Origin: Ralstonia sp. SET104
GTDB taxonomy: Bacteria > Pseudomonadota > Gammaproteobacteria > Burkholderiales > Burkholderiaceae
Direction: 5' to 3'
Assembly: GCF_003851545.1 (NCBI RefSeq)
Contig: NZ_BHVX01000014.1
Location: 1 to 64,000 of the forward strand
Length of the DNA stretch: 64,000 nt
The notes under the pieces: model-generated
Databases searched by the model: none
Seen by the model: the letters and a program-made list of their open reading frames with translations, nothing else
Told to the model about the DNA's origin: nothing
Part shown: piece after piece, positions 44,810 through 53,087 of the stretch
Layout: every line of letters begins with the position of its first letter
How positions within the stretch are numbered: position 1 is the stretch's first letter
Translations under genes and position numbers: made by a program

Positions 44810-45937
44810 AGCGGGCTGCAGAAAGCGGTGGATGGAGAAGGGCGCGATCGGCGTGGTGGTACGTCCTTCGGCAATCAGTTCGGCCATGACGTCACCCACG
44901 CCCGGCCCGAGCTGGAAGCCGGCGCCGGCAAAGCCGAAGGCATGGAACAGGCCGGGGCGGCGGGCGCTGGGGCCAATGACGGGTTGGTCGTCGGGCAGGT
45001 TGCCCTCTGTGCCGCTCCACGTGCGGATGATGTGGGCGTGCCTGAGTTGCGGCAGCAGGGCAGCCAACTGCGGCAACTGCCGCAGGATCGCCACGTGTGA
45101 CGAGCGGGCGCGCTGATCATCGAGCACGTAACCGCGCCCGCCGCCGAACACGACGTTGCCGCGCCGCACCTGGCGGCAGTAGATGCCGCCGCCTTCCACG
45201 CCCAGGCTCCAGGGCAGGAAGAACGGTAGCGGCTCGGTTACGCCCATGGTGGGCGGAATCGTGAACATGGGCACCGGTTCGCCCCACTGCGCCGCAAACT
45301 GCGCAGCCCACGCGCCGGCGCAGTTGACCAGTGCGGGGGCCTTGATCTCCAGGTCACGATCATGTTGGCGTGCATGAACGACGAACCGTGCGCCGTCATG
45401 CTCGACCGATTGCACCGGCGCGTGCTCGCGCACATCGGCACCGGCCGCCTGCGCGGCGCGGGCAAACGCGGGCGACAGCAGGCGCGGATTGGCTTGCCCG
45501 TCTTCCGGGCACAGGGAGCCGCCGACGATCTGGTCGCCACCCATCGGAAAGACGTTCTGCAGCGCTGCCCGGCCCTCGATAAGCTGCAGCCCGAGGCCAA
45601 AGCCCTCGCTGCGCGCTGCGTAGCTGGCTAGCGATTCCATATCCGCCAGGCTTCGAGCGATCTTGAAGTGTCCGCTGCGCTCGTACTCCGCCTCGGTGCC
45701 GATCAGTTCGGTCAGCCGCCCCCAGAGCTGGTGCGAGCGCTGGGCCAGTGGCAACTGCTCGATAAAGCGCCCCTGGCGCCGTACCCCGCCAAAATTGACA
45801 CCGCTGGAACGCGAGCCGCACAGGTCGCGCTCCAGCAGCGTGACCGTCAGCCCGCGCCGCCGCAGGAACAACGCTGTGGCGCTGCCCATGATGCCGCCGC
45901 CGATGATGGCCACGTCGCACGCCAGTTGCTCACGCAT
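44804..45937 (-). CDS. FAD-dependent amino acid dehydrogenase, DadA/HcnC-like subunit
   Basis: A 377-residue flavoprotein. The N-terminal FAD-binding motif is DVAIIGGGIMGSATALFLRR. The second conserved region NFGGVRRQGRFIEQLPLA and the C-terminal GFAGAGFQLGPGVGDVMAEL fit the DadA/glycine-oxidase family. Such proteins oxidise the C-N bond of amino acids. Together with the two neighbouring gene products it forms the catalytic part of a three-component dehydrogenase of the hydrogen-cyanide-synthase/opine-oxidase/hydroxyproline-dehydrogenase kind. Substrate inferred from the operon: pipecolate or another cyclic secondary amine acid, giving piperideine-6-carboxylate for the ALDH7 enzyme. It overlaps the upstream gene by eight bases. 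Confidence 0.88.
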   Translation of the reverse strand: MREQLACDVAIIGGGIMGSATALFLRRRGLTVTLLERDLCGSRSSGVNFGGVRRQGRFIEQLPLAQRSHQLWGRLTELIGTEAEYERSGHFKIARSLADMESLASYAARSEGFGLGLQLIEGRAALQNVFPMGGDQIVGGSLCPEDGQANPRLLSPAFARAAQAAGADVREHAPVQSVEHDGARFVVHARQHDRDLEIKAPALVNCAGAWAAQFAAQWGEPVPMFTIPPTMGVTEPLPFFLPWSLGVEGGGIYCRQVRRGNVVFGGGRGYVLDDQRARSSHVAILRQLPQLAALLPQLRHAHIIRTWSGTEGNLPDDQPVIGPSARRPGLFHAFGFAGAGFQLGPGVGDVMAELIAEGRTTTPIAPFSIHRFLQPAA

Positions 45938-47399
45938 GGTGGGCCTCCTGTGCGGACACATTGGACACATCAGTCACATCCAGCGGCAGCGGCTTGATCG
46001 GTGCCTGAGCACGCAAACGGCCCACCTTTGCCAGCGGAACAGACTGCGCGTGCGACAGAATTTCCGCCGCCGCTGCGCCGCACATCCGGCCCTGGCAGCG
46101 GCCCATGCCCACCCGGCACAGTGCCTTGAGGCGGTTCAGTTCGTGCGCACCGCATTCGGTTGCCGTCTGGCGCAGCGTGCCGGCAGTGACGTTCTCGCAG
46201 CGGCACACCACCAGATCGTCGCTGGCGTGCGCGGCCCAGTCGTCGGGAAACGGAAACGCGGTCTCCAGCGCGTGGCGAAACCGCTCGATCTTCTGCAAGC
46301 GCTGATGCAACTGCGGCAAGCGATTGGCATCGATCGGGATCTGGCGATCCTGCAACAGCGCGAGCGCTGCCAGTTCGCCGGTGAACTCGGCCGCATCTGC
46401 GCCCATGATGCCCGCGCCATCGCCCGCCAGATACACGCCTGCGACGGAGCTGCGCCGCATGGCATCGATGCGCGGCACATGGCAGCGGTGCAGCGCAGAG
46501 AACTCGAACGCGCAGCCCAGCAGATCGGCGAGTTGGGTTTCGGGCCGCAGCGCGTAACCCATGCCGACGGCGGAACATGTGGTGCGCTGTTCGCGGCCAG
46601 CGCTGTCTTGCCACACGAGTTGCGCCACTGCCGAATTGTCCTCAGCGCCATCAGCGCCATCAGCGCCTTCAGCGCGCAGCAGGCGAACGCCATGGTGCAT
46701 GGGCACGCCGTGCAGCTTGAGCCAGGCGATCAGCGCCATGCCCTTGGCCATGACGGCAGGCTGGCCCAGCATGGCCGGTGCTGCCTTGTAGCGCGCGGCA
46801 GCCGGTGCGGTGTCGAGCACCGCCACCACCTTCGCCCCCGCTTTGGCGTACTGGCAGGCCACCAGGTACAGCAGGGGGCCGGTACCGGCAAACACGACGG
46901 CATCGCCAATTGCGCAGCCCTGGTATTTGAGTGCGACCTGCGCGCCGCCCAGTGTGTAGACGCCGGGCAGTGTCCACCCTGGGATGGGCAGCACGCGGTC
47001 GGTGGCACCGGTGGCAACGATCACGTCGCGCCAGGGCAGGCTGCAGACCTCACGTGTGGGCGCGTGCAACAGGTCGAGCAGATCGGGCTGCGCATTCCAC
47101 ACCAGGGTCTGCGGGTGGTAGTCGATCTGCCGCTGGAGTTGGTCGAAGGTGGCATGCACGGCTTGTGCGCGCGCGGCTTCCGTGCCGTACAACTCGGCTG
47201 CGGTGCGGCCGAAGCCGTCGGGTTGGCGGCGGTAGATCTGGCCGCCTGCACGCGGTGCCTCATCCAGCAAGACGGGTTTGAGGCCATGCGCCAGCAATGT
47301 GCTGGCGGCGCGCACACCAGCGGGCCCCGCACCGATGATGACCGGTGGCAGATCCTGCAGTGTCTGGCGCTGCAGTGTCTGAGCAGCTTGCGCCATCAT
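45930..47399 (-). CDS. FAD/NAD(P)-binding oxidoreductase with BFD-type [2Fe-2S] domain, HcnB-like subunit
   Basis: A 489-residue subunit. A glutathione-reductase-like fold begins with VIIGAGPAGVRAASTLLAHG and has a second dinucleotide site (GDAVVFAGTGPLLYLVACQY). The C-terminal 100 residues contain the iron-sulphur ligands: VVCRCENVT, then LKALCRVGMGRCQGRMCG, a BFD-like [2Fe-2S] arrangement. It should carry electrons from the DadA-like subunit toward the respiratory chain. The ATG overlaps the stop of the upstream ferredoxin-like gene (ATGA) and the end overlaps the next gene, so the three subunits are translationally coupled. Internal GCGCCATCA-type triplets (46650-46680) make a short EGADGADGAED repeat. 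Confidence 0.88.
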   Translation of the reverse strand: MMAQAAQTLQRQTLQDLPPVIIGAGPAGVRAASTLLAHGLKPVLLDEAPRAGGQIYRRQPDGFGRTAAELYGTEAARAQAVHATFDQLQRQIDYHPQTLVWNAQPDLLDLLHAPTREVCSLPWRDVIVATGATDRVLPIPGWTLPGVYTLGGAQVALKYQGCAIGDAVVFAGTGPLLYLVACQYAKAGAKVVAVLDTAPAAARYKAAPAMLGQPAVMAKGMALIAWLKLHGVPMHHGVRLLRAEGADGADGAEDNSAVAQLVWQDSAGREQRTTCSAVGMGYALRPETQLADLLGCAFEFSALHRCHVPRIDAMRRSSVAGVYLAGDGAGIMGADAAEFTGELAALALLQDRQIPIDANRLPQLHQRLQKIERFRHALETAFPFPDDWAAHASDDLVVCRCENVTAGTLRQTATECGAHELNRLKALCRVGMGRCQGRMCGAAAAEILSHAQSVPLAKVGRLRAQAPIKPLPLDVTDVSNVSAQEAHHA

Positions 47400-47722
47400 G
47401 TCGCGCCGCCGGTGCCGGCCGGTTGTGTGCAGATATGCATGCCCGGTTCGATCATGGTTTGGCAGGCACGCAGCGATTGGCCATCGGCCAGGCGCACCCA
47501 GCAGTCCTGGCACGCGCCCATCAGGCAGAAGCCAGCGCGCGGCTGCTGGCTGAACTCGTTGATGCGCAACTGGCGCGTTTGCGTGAGCACGGCCGTCAGC
47601 ACGGTGTCGCCGGCAAGGGCTTGCGCGGGCTGGCCATCCAGCACGAAGGCCACGGTGGGGCGATGGCGTTCTTTGAGACGCTGGAACTGCGCGCGTGCAG
47701 AAGGATTGGCAGGAGCAATCAT
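47396..47722 (-). CDS. [2Fe-2S]-binding small subunit, HcnA-like
   Basis: A 108-residue ferredoxin-like protein. The residues FCLMGACQDCWV followed by RACQT supply the CxxxxCxxC and the distant cysteine of a plant-type [2Fe-2S] cluster. It is the smallest component of the three-part dehydrogenase encoded by this and the next two genes, and it resembles the HcnA/OoxA-type gamma subunits. It sits between the ABC permease genes and the flavoprotein genes, showing that transport and oxidation are one transcription unit. Confidence 0.88.
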   Translation of the reverse strand: MIAPANPSARAQFQRLKERHRPTVAFVLDGQPAQALAGDTVLTAVLTQTRQLRINEFSQQPRAGFCLMGACQDCWVRLADGQSLRACQTMIEPGMHICTQPAGTGGAT

Positions 47723-47735
47723 CGTGATCTCTGTC

Positions 47736-48530
47736 TCAATGCTTGCCGATCAGAATCCGGTCCAGGCCGTAGACCTTGTCCAGCACCAGCATCAGCGCCA
47801 GCGTGAGGAACACGATCAGCGCCGAGACGGCGGCCATCATCGGGTCGAGCGATTCGGTTGCGTACATGTACATGCGCACCGGCAGCGTTACCGTGGCCGG
47901 CGACACCACAAAGATGGACATGGTCAGTTCATCAAAACTGTTGATGAAGGCCAGCAGCCACCCGCCCGTGATGCCCGGCAGGATCATCGGCAGCGTCATG
48001 CGGCGGAACACCGTAAAGCTGCTCGCGCCCAGCGAATAGGCGGCCTGTTCGACCGAGTGGTCAAAGCCCACCAGCGCTGCCATCACCAACCGCATCGTGT
48101 ACGGCGTGACGATCAGTGCGTGCGCGAAGATCAGCCAGCCGAAGCTGCCTTGCCCACCCACCAGCGAGAACATGCGCAGCAGCGCCACGCCCAGCACAAG
48201 GTGCGGAATGATCAGCGGTGACAGAAACACGCCTTGCAGATATTGCAGGCCCGGTGCCCGGTAGCGGACGATGGCCATGGCCGCCGGCGCCGCCAGCGCG
48301 GTAGACAGCGTGGCCGCCGCCAGCCCCAGCCACAGGCTGTTCCAGAACGACTGTACGAAATCCGGGTGATGCAGCACCTGGTCAAACCAGCGCAGCGAGA
48401 AATGGCGGGTCGGCAGCGTGAGCGTTTCTTCCGGCGTGAAAGCGACGATGCACACGATCACCAGCGGTGCCAGCATGAAGGTGATGACGAGCGCGTTGAA
48501 GATGAGCGCGAGCGGTCCGTTCTTTTGCAT
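47736..48530 (-). CDS. ABC transporter permease (PotC-like)
   Basis: A 264-residue inner-membrane protein with about six helices. The cytoplasmic EAA loop that contacts the ATPase is EQAAYSLGASSFTVFRRMTL, followed by PMILPGITGGWLLAFINSFD. The N-terminal pattern (NALVITFMLAPLVIVCIVAF) matches PotC/PotI-type permeases of polyamine-class importers. It pairs with the PotB-like permease encoded 10 bases upstream. Confidence 0.92.
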   Translation of the reverse strand: MQKNGPLALIFNALVITFMLAPLVIVCIVAFTPEETLTLPTRHFSLRWFDQVLHHPDFVQSFWNSLWLGLAAATLSTALAAPAAMAIVRYRAPGLQYLQGVFLSPLIIPHLVLGVALLRMFSLVGGQGSFGWLIFAHALIVTPYTMRLVMAALVGFDHSVEQAAYSLGASSFTVFRRMTLPMILPGITGGWLLAFINSFDELTMSIFVVSPATVTLPVRMYMYATESLDPMMAAVSALIVFLTLALMLVLDKVYGLDRILIGKH

Positions 48531-48540
48531 GCGCGCCCCT

Positions 48541-49398
48541 TCAGCCCAGCGTCGTCTTGTAGCGGCCTTCGATCATGCGGTTCCAGCCCAGCATGATGAC
48601 CAGGTTGGCCGCCAGCAGAATCAGCGCGATGGCCGCGCCCAACGGCCAGTTGAGTTCGTTCAGATATTCGTCATAGATGAGCGTGGCGACCATCTTCACG
48701 CGGCGCCCGCCCAGCAGCCCCGGAATGGCGAATGAACTGGCCGCCAGCCCAAACACGATCAGGCTGCCCGAGAGAATGCCCGGCATGACCTGCGGCAGCA
48801 CCACACGGCGCAAGGTGGTGAAGTGCGATGCGGACAGCGAGAGCGCGGCGTTCTCCACCCACGGGTCGAGCTTTTGCAGCGAGGTCCACACCGGGATCAC
48901 CATGAAGGGCAGCATCACGTGCACCAGCGCGATCACCACGGCCGTCTCGTTGTACAGCAGCTTGACCGAGCCGATGCCGATGGCCTTGAACGCGGCGTTG
49001 ATCAAACCCTGCGGCCCAAGCAGCATGCTCCAGCCAAAGGCACGCACCACCACTGAAATCAGCAGCGGCGCCAGAATGACGAGCAGAAAGATCGAACGCC
49101 AGGGTTTGCGCATCCGGCTCAGGATGTAGGCCTCGGGCGCGCCGATCAGGATGCACACCAGCGTCACGAGCGCCGATACGCGCAGCGTGCGCCAGAAGAT
49201 CTCGTAGTAGTACGGGTCTTGCACCACGTGCAGGTAGTGCACCACCGTGAAAGTGCCCGCAACGGGGCCCTTGTCGGCATCGAACGCGTTGAAGGACAGG
49301 ATCACGCTCAACGCCAGCGGCACGAACAGCATCACCGCGAACAGGGCCAGCGCGGGGCCGGTCATGCTCCATGGCACCCAGGTGGGTCGTCGGGTCAT
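48541..49398 (-). CDS. ABC transporter permease (PotB-like)
   Basis: A 285-residue inner-membrane protein with about six helices, the other permease of the importer. The N-terminal helix GPALALFAVMLFVPLALSVI and the EAA-type loop ENAALSLSASHFTTLRRVVL followed by PQVMPGILSGSLIVFGLAAS fit PotB/PotH-type permeases. Its ATG overlaps the end of the ATP-binding-protein gene by four bases. Confidence 0.92.
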   Translation of the reverse strand: MTRRPTWVPWSMTGPALALFAVMLFVPLALSVILSFNAFDADKGPVAGTFTVVHYLHVVQDPYYYEIFWRTLRVSALVTLVCILIGAPEAYILSRMRKPWRSIFLLVILAPLLISVVVRAFGWSMLLGPQGLINAAFKAIGIGSVKLLYNETAVVIALVHVMLPFMVIPVWTSLQKLDPWVENAALSLSASHFTTLRRVVLPQVMPGILSGSLIVFGLAASSFAIPGLLGGRRVKMVATLIYDEYLNELNWPLGAAIALILLAANLVIMLGWNRMIEGRYKTTLG

Positions 49399-50456
49399 GC
49401 AGTCTCCTCAGCACCGATCACGCGCACGTAGCGGTCCTGCCAATCCACACCCACGGTCTGGCCTACGTCGCGCGGGGCATCGCCATCGTTGACGGCTGAC
49501 ACCAGCATCGCGCCCAGCGGCGTGTCGACGGTGTACATCCATTGATTGCCGAGGAAGAAGCGTTCAGTCACGCGGCCTTCGCAGCGGCCGGTGCCGTTGG
49601 CAGTGCATGTCATCTTTTCCGGGCGCAGCGCCAGCATGACCTTGCGGCCCACGGGCGCGCCCGGCGGCAGGGCCAGTTGCACGGAGCCGACCGCTGCGTG
49701 AAGCGCGCCGTCGCTGCCGGACACCACCGACGCATGCAACAGATTGGCCTTGCCGACAAAGGTCGAGATGAACGCGTTGCGCGGGTGCTCGTATACGGCC
49801 AGCGGTGTATCCACCTGCGTGATGCGACCCGCTTCCATAACGACTACGCGATCACTGATCGACATGGCTTCCGCCTGATCGTGCGTGACCATGATGGTGG
49901 TCGTGCCCACCTTGCGCTGGATTTCGCGCAGTTCAAACTGCATCTCTTCGCGCAGTTTGGCGTCAAGGTTGGACAGCGGCTCGTCCAGCAGCAGCACCGG
50001 CGGCTTGATGACCAGCGCGCGTGCCAGGGCCACGCGCTGGCGCTGCCCGCCAGACAGCTCGCGCGGGTAGCGGTCGATGTGCTTGTCCAGATGCACGAGC
50101 GCCAGCGTTTGCATGGCGCGCTCGCGGCGTTCGGCTGCCGGGCACTTGCGCATTTCCAGGCCGAACTCCACGTTCTCGCGCACCGTCATGTGCGGGAACA
50201 GCGCATAGGTCTGGAACACGATCCCCAGGCCGCGCGCGTTGGCGCGGGCGCGGGTGATGTCCTTGCCGTCCAGCTCGATCGAGCCTTCGGACACCTCTGC
50301 GAAGCCCGCAATCATCTGCAGGGTCGTGGTCTTGCCGCAGCCCGACGGGCCCAGCAGCGAGACGAACTCGCCCCTGTGCACGTCCAGGTTGAAGTCTTGA
50401 ACCACCCGGAGATCGCCGTACTGCTTGGAGACATGGTTGAGGCGCAGAAAACTCAT
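49395..50456 (-). CDS. ABC transporter ATP-binding protein (PotA-like)
   Basis: A 353-residue ATPase energising the importer. The Walker A motif is LLGPSGCGKTTTL, the Q-loop is IVFQTYALFPHMTV, the signature is ELSGGQRQRVALARAL, Walker B is PVLLLDEPLSNLDAKL, and the switch histidine is in MVTHDQAEA. A TOBE-type regulatory domain fills the last 110 residues. A strong GGAGG site precedes the ATG. First gene of the eight-gene operon, 190 bases from the divergent IclR gene. Confidence 0.95.
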   Translation of the reverse strand: MSFLRLNHVSKQYGDLRVVQDFNLDVHRGEFVSLLGPSGCGKTTTLQMIAGFAEVSEGSIELDGKDITRARANARGLGIVFQTYALFPHMTVRENVEFGLEMRKCPAAERRERAMQTLALVHLDKHIDRYPRELSGGQRQRVALARALVIKPPVLLLDEPLSNLDAKLREEMQFELREIQRKVGTTTIMVTHDQAEAMSISDRVVVMEAGRITQVDTPLAVYEHPRNAFISTFVGKANLLHASVVSGSDGALHAAVGSVQLALPPGAPVGRKVMLALRPEKMTCTANGTGRCEGRVTERFFLGNQWMYTVDTPLGAMLVSAVNDGDAPRDVGQTVGVDWQDRYVRVIGAEETA

Positions 50457-50574
50457 CGGTCCTCCTGTGCGACTTCTGGGGGTGTCGCCAGACGTCTTCA
50501 TTTGAAGAATGTGGATATGCTATTGCAACAGCTGTGCCAAAGCATCGAATGCGCCTAGGTGTATACGCTGTGGT

Positions 50575-50615
50575 TGGAATATTTGTATTCTTTATTCCAT
50601 TCAGCGGAATACAAT
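50575..50615. promoter_or_regulatory. Candidate IclR operator in the divergent control region
   Basis: The AT-rich centre of the 190-base gap holds overlapping inverted repeats: TGGAAT (50575) with ATTCCA (50594), GTATTC (50585) with GAATAC (50606), and ATTCC-N7-GGAAT (50594-50610). It is placed to control both the IclR gene and the transport/oxidation operon. An ATTCC-N5-GGAAT dyad also lies upstream of the LysR gene near the hglS gene. Confidence 0.55.
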
Positions 50616-50646
50616 CGATCAGCCAAATTCAGTCCATTCCAGCTTC

Positions 50647-51489
50647 ATGACCGTAGATTCCGACGACGACGCGCATCAGCGCAGCGCCATGCACCGCACC
50701 TTTCAGATTCTGCGCACCATGGCGGAGCAGCAGCACCAGGGTGTGCGTGTCACCTATCTGGCCAAGACGCTCGGGATGACCCCCGCCACGACGCACCGCC
50801 TGCTGCAAGGGCTGACGCAAGAGGGCATGGTCGAGCAGGATCAGCAGAACAAGCTGTACCGGCTGAGCCTGGATCTGTTTTGTCTGGCGGCCCAGGCAGG
50901 CGCGGTGAACGATCTGCGCTCGGTGGCCCGGCCGGCCCTGCTGCGCCTGAATGCCAGCCTGGGCGACACGGTGTTGCTGCTGGTGCGTTCGGGTTTTGAT
51001 GCGGTGTGTCTCGACCGTGTGGAAGGCCAGTATCCGATTCGTACTTTCACGGGCGACGTGGGCGGCCGGATCGAACTGGGTGTCGGGCAGGGCGCGCTGG
51101 TCATCCTGGCGCATCTGCCGGAAGCGGAGCAGGAAGAGGTGCTGCGCTACAACCTGCCGCGCATCCGCCACTACAGCGTGTACGACGAGGTCTACCTGCG
51201 CTCTGAAGCCAGGAAGGCTCGCGAACGTGGCTACAGCGCCAAGACGGATGGGCTGCTGGAGGGCATGGCCGGCATTGCCGTGCCGGTGTTCGATCGCAAT
51301 GGCAACGTGGTCGCCGCGCTCTCCGTCGGCACGCTCGCCAACCGCCTGAGTGCCGACCGCCTGCCCATCGTGTACGACATGCTGCTGCGCGAGGCCAACC
51401 GGCTGACCACGCAGATCAACCCGTTTGATCCGACGCTGCGCCGCCCCATGCAATCCATGGCGGTGAGCGATGCGTATCGCGCCATCTGA
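50647..51489 (+). CDS. IclR-family transcriptional regulator
   Basis: A 280-residue regulator. The N-terminal winged helix-turn-helix (TYLAKTLGMTPATTHRLLQG, LTQEGMVEQDQQNKLYRLS) is followed from about residue 85 by the IclR effector domain (LDRVEGQYPIRTFTGDVGGR, GMAGIAVPVFDRNGNVVAAL). It is transcribed away from the eight-gene operon and is its probable controller, the effector being the imported substrate or its product. It ends 49 bases from the convergent hglS gene. Confidence 0.93.
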   Translation: MTVDSDDDAHQRSAMHRTFQILRTMAEQQHQGVRVTYLAKTLGMTPATTHRLLQGLTQEGMVEQDQQNKLYRLSLDLFCLAAQAGAVNDLRSVARPALLRLNASLGDTVLLLVRSGFDAVCLDRVEGQYPIRTFTGDVGGRIELGVGQGALVILAHLPEAEQEEVLRYNLPRIRHYSVYDEVYLRSEARKARERGYSAKTDGLLEGMAGIAVPVFDRNGNVVAALSVGTLANRLSADRLPIVYDMLLREANRLTTQINPFDPTLRRPMQSMAVSDAYRAI

Positions 51490-51538
51490 GCACTGAGTGC
51501 TGAGGCGGCGCTGCCAAAGCGGTGATCAATCAGGCCGG

Positions 51539-52948
51539 TCATGCGGCATCCACAACGGCCGTGCCGCGCAACGCGGCGCGCACCTGATCGATGGAGCGCT
51601 GCTGCGTCGCTTCATACAGCGCTATTTCGTCATGCACGCGTGCACCCAGCGCGGCCTCGAACGCCTGCTGCGCGGCGCGGGCTTGATACTGCTTTTGTTC
51701 CGCGCCACCCAGGTTGGATTGAAAGATGCCCGCCGCGCTCACTGGCAGAAAATCTTCATACGTGATGGGGTCGGCTTGCACCCAGCGCTTGGCCAGGAGT
51801 GCTTCCAACGAGGCATCGGCCGCTGTTGCCGTGTCGGCGTGTGCATGGCCCGATGCCGTGATGGTGTAGCGATAGAACGCCAGCCCTTGCGCACGCAGCG
51901 CCTCATGGGTGTCTGGAAAGGCGCGAAACGCCTGTGCCAGCCGATCTTCATAGTCGGGCGCGGCGCCGCCGGCATTGCCCATGCCGCGCACCTCAGCCAG
52001 TAGTTGGTCGTACAGCGCACGGCCCTTGCGGGTCAGGGCGACGCCGCGCTGCTCGATCTCGCCAAAGCGCGCAGTGTGGGCGCCTGCATCATCGGTAAAG
52101 TGCACGGCTTCCTGCAGTGCCTTGAAGCTGGTCTGGCGCAACAGGATGGGGCAGTTGCGGCGTGGGGGGCCTTCCACCACGTCCTTGGCGTCCATGCCGC
52201 GCGTGGGCATGGCGGCTTGCGCGGCGTCGATGTCCAGCGTGCGCGGCGTCAGATGGTTGATGTGCGGGCCGCGGAAGCACACCACATCTGCCACCAGACG
52301 GTGGGCAGCCTGCAGCGCGCGATACGTCTTGGCGTCGACCGTGGCAGTGCTGTGCCAGCGGAATGTCTCCAGCGCCTCGCGCACAAAGGCGTCGGCATCT
52401 GTATCGGCCAGGCCGCCGTCGGCCTCGCATTGGGCGATCAATGCCAGCACGCGCGGCGTGAATATCTGGCGGCGCGCCAGGATGGCGGCGGCATTGTCGC
52501 GCAGGGCAGCGTCGGCAATCAGCTCGAGCCGCAGCAGCGAGGTGAACACACGAAACGGATTGACCAGCAGCGCGGCATCGGCCACCGGGCGAAACGCCGT
52601 CGAGTGCACAGGCACGCCGGCCACCGACAGATCGTAGTAACCGACCGGTTGCATGCCCATGACGGCAAACAGCCGGCGCAGCGTGGCCAGCTCGGCCGCC
52701 GTGCCAACGCGGATGGCACCGTGGCGCTCCACATCCAGCCGCTCCAGTTCGCCCGACTGCGCCATCTGCGTGCGCAGCGCGGGTTGGGCGTCCAGCGTGC
52801 GTGCGTTGATGTCGGATACAAGCTCGACCAAGGTGCCGTACTGAGGCACCTCCTCGCGATACATGGCCGACATGGCCCGCGAAAAACGTGAGCGGATTTC
52901 GTCCGGATGGATGAAGTTGGAGGCCAAAGGTTGATGCGTCACGCGCAT
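51539..52948 (-). CDS. hglS: 2-oxoadipate dioxygenase/decarboxylase (DUF1338, HglS/YdcJ type)
   Basis: A 469-residue iron-dependent enzyme that converts 2-oxoadipate plus oxygen to 2-hydroxyglutarate and CO2, a late step of the lysine/2-aminoadipate route in Pseudomonas putida. The family pattern is clear: ALRTQMAQSG, VPVHSTAFRPV with a candidate metal ligand His115 and Arg120, GPHINHLTPRTLDIDAAQA, and EIEQRGVALTRKGRALYDQL. It is slightly longer than E. coli YdcJ. No good ribosome site is visible at the chosen ATG, so the start is uncertain. It is divergent from a LysR gene and convergent with the IclR gene, next to the ALDH7/dehydrogenase operon of the same route. Confidence 0.88.
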   Translation of the reverse strand: MRVTHQPLASNFIHPDEIRSRFSRAMSAMYREEVPQYGTLVELVSDINARTLDAQPALRTQMAQSGELERLDVERHGAIRVGTAAELATLRRLFAVMGMQPVGYYDLSVAGVPVHSTAFRPVADAALLVNPFRVFTSLLRLELIADAALRDNAAAILARRQIFTPRVLALIAQCEADGGLADTDADAFVREALETFRWHSTATVDAKTYRALQAAHRLVADVVCFRGPHINHLTPRTLDIDAAQAAMPTRGMDAKDVVEGPPRRNCPILLRQTSFKALQEAVHFTDDAGAHTARFGEIEQRGVALTRKGRALYDQLLAEVRGMGNAGGAAPDYEDRLAQAFRAFPDTHEALRAQGLAFYRYTITASGHAHADTATAADASLEALLAKRWVQADPITYEDFLPVSAAGIFQSNLGGAEQKQYQARAAQQAFEAALGARVHDEIALYEATQQRSIDQVRAALRGTAVVDAA

Positions 52949-53028
52949 GACTGGATCGGGCTGGATGAGGGGTGGGGCAATGCTAGGGTGGCCAATACAA
53001 GCGGGTCAAACGATAATCCGGGCGTAGA

Positions 53029-53047
53029 TCATTCCAGAATGGAATGA
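53029..53047. promoter_or_regulatory. Palindrome in the hglS-LysR control region
   Basis: TCATTCC-AGAAT-GGAATGA is a seven-base-arm palindrome with five bases between the arms, located 82 bases from the hglS start and 41 from the LysR start. It is a plausible operator for divergent control. The ATTCC/GGAAT half-sites recur in the IclR control region 2.4 kb away. Confidence 0.6.
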
Positions 53048-53087
53048 CTTGATCGACCTCCGCACCGCACAATCCGCTCGGGCCCTC

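Noticed and set aside
45663-48221. 852-codon plus-strand frame across the oxidoreductase genes
   Set aside because: It spans several coupled minus-strand genes with clear cofactor motifs; its own translation is repetitive and has no motif.
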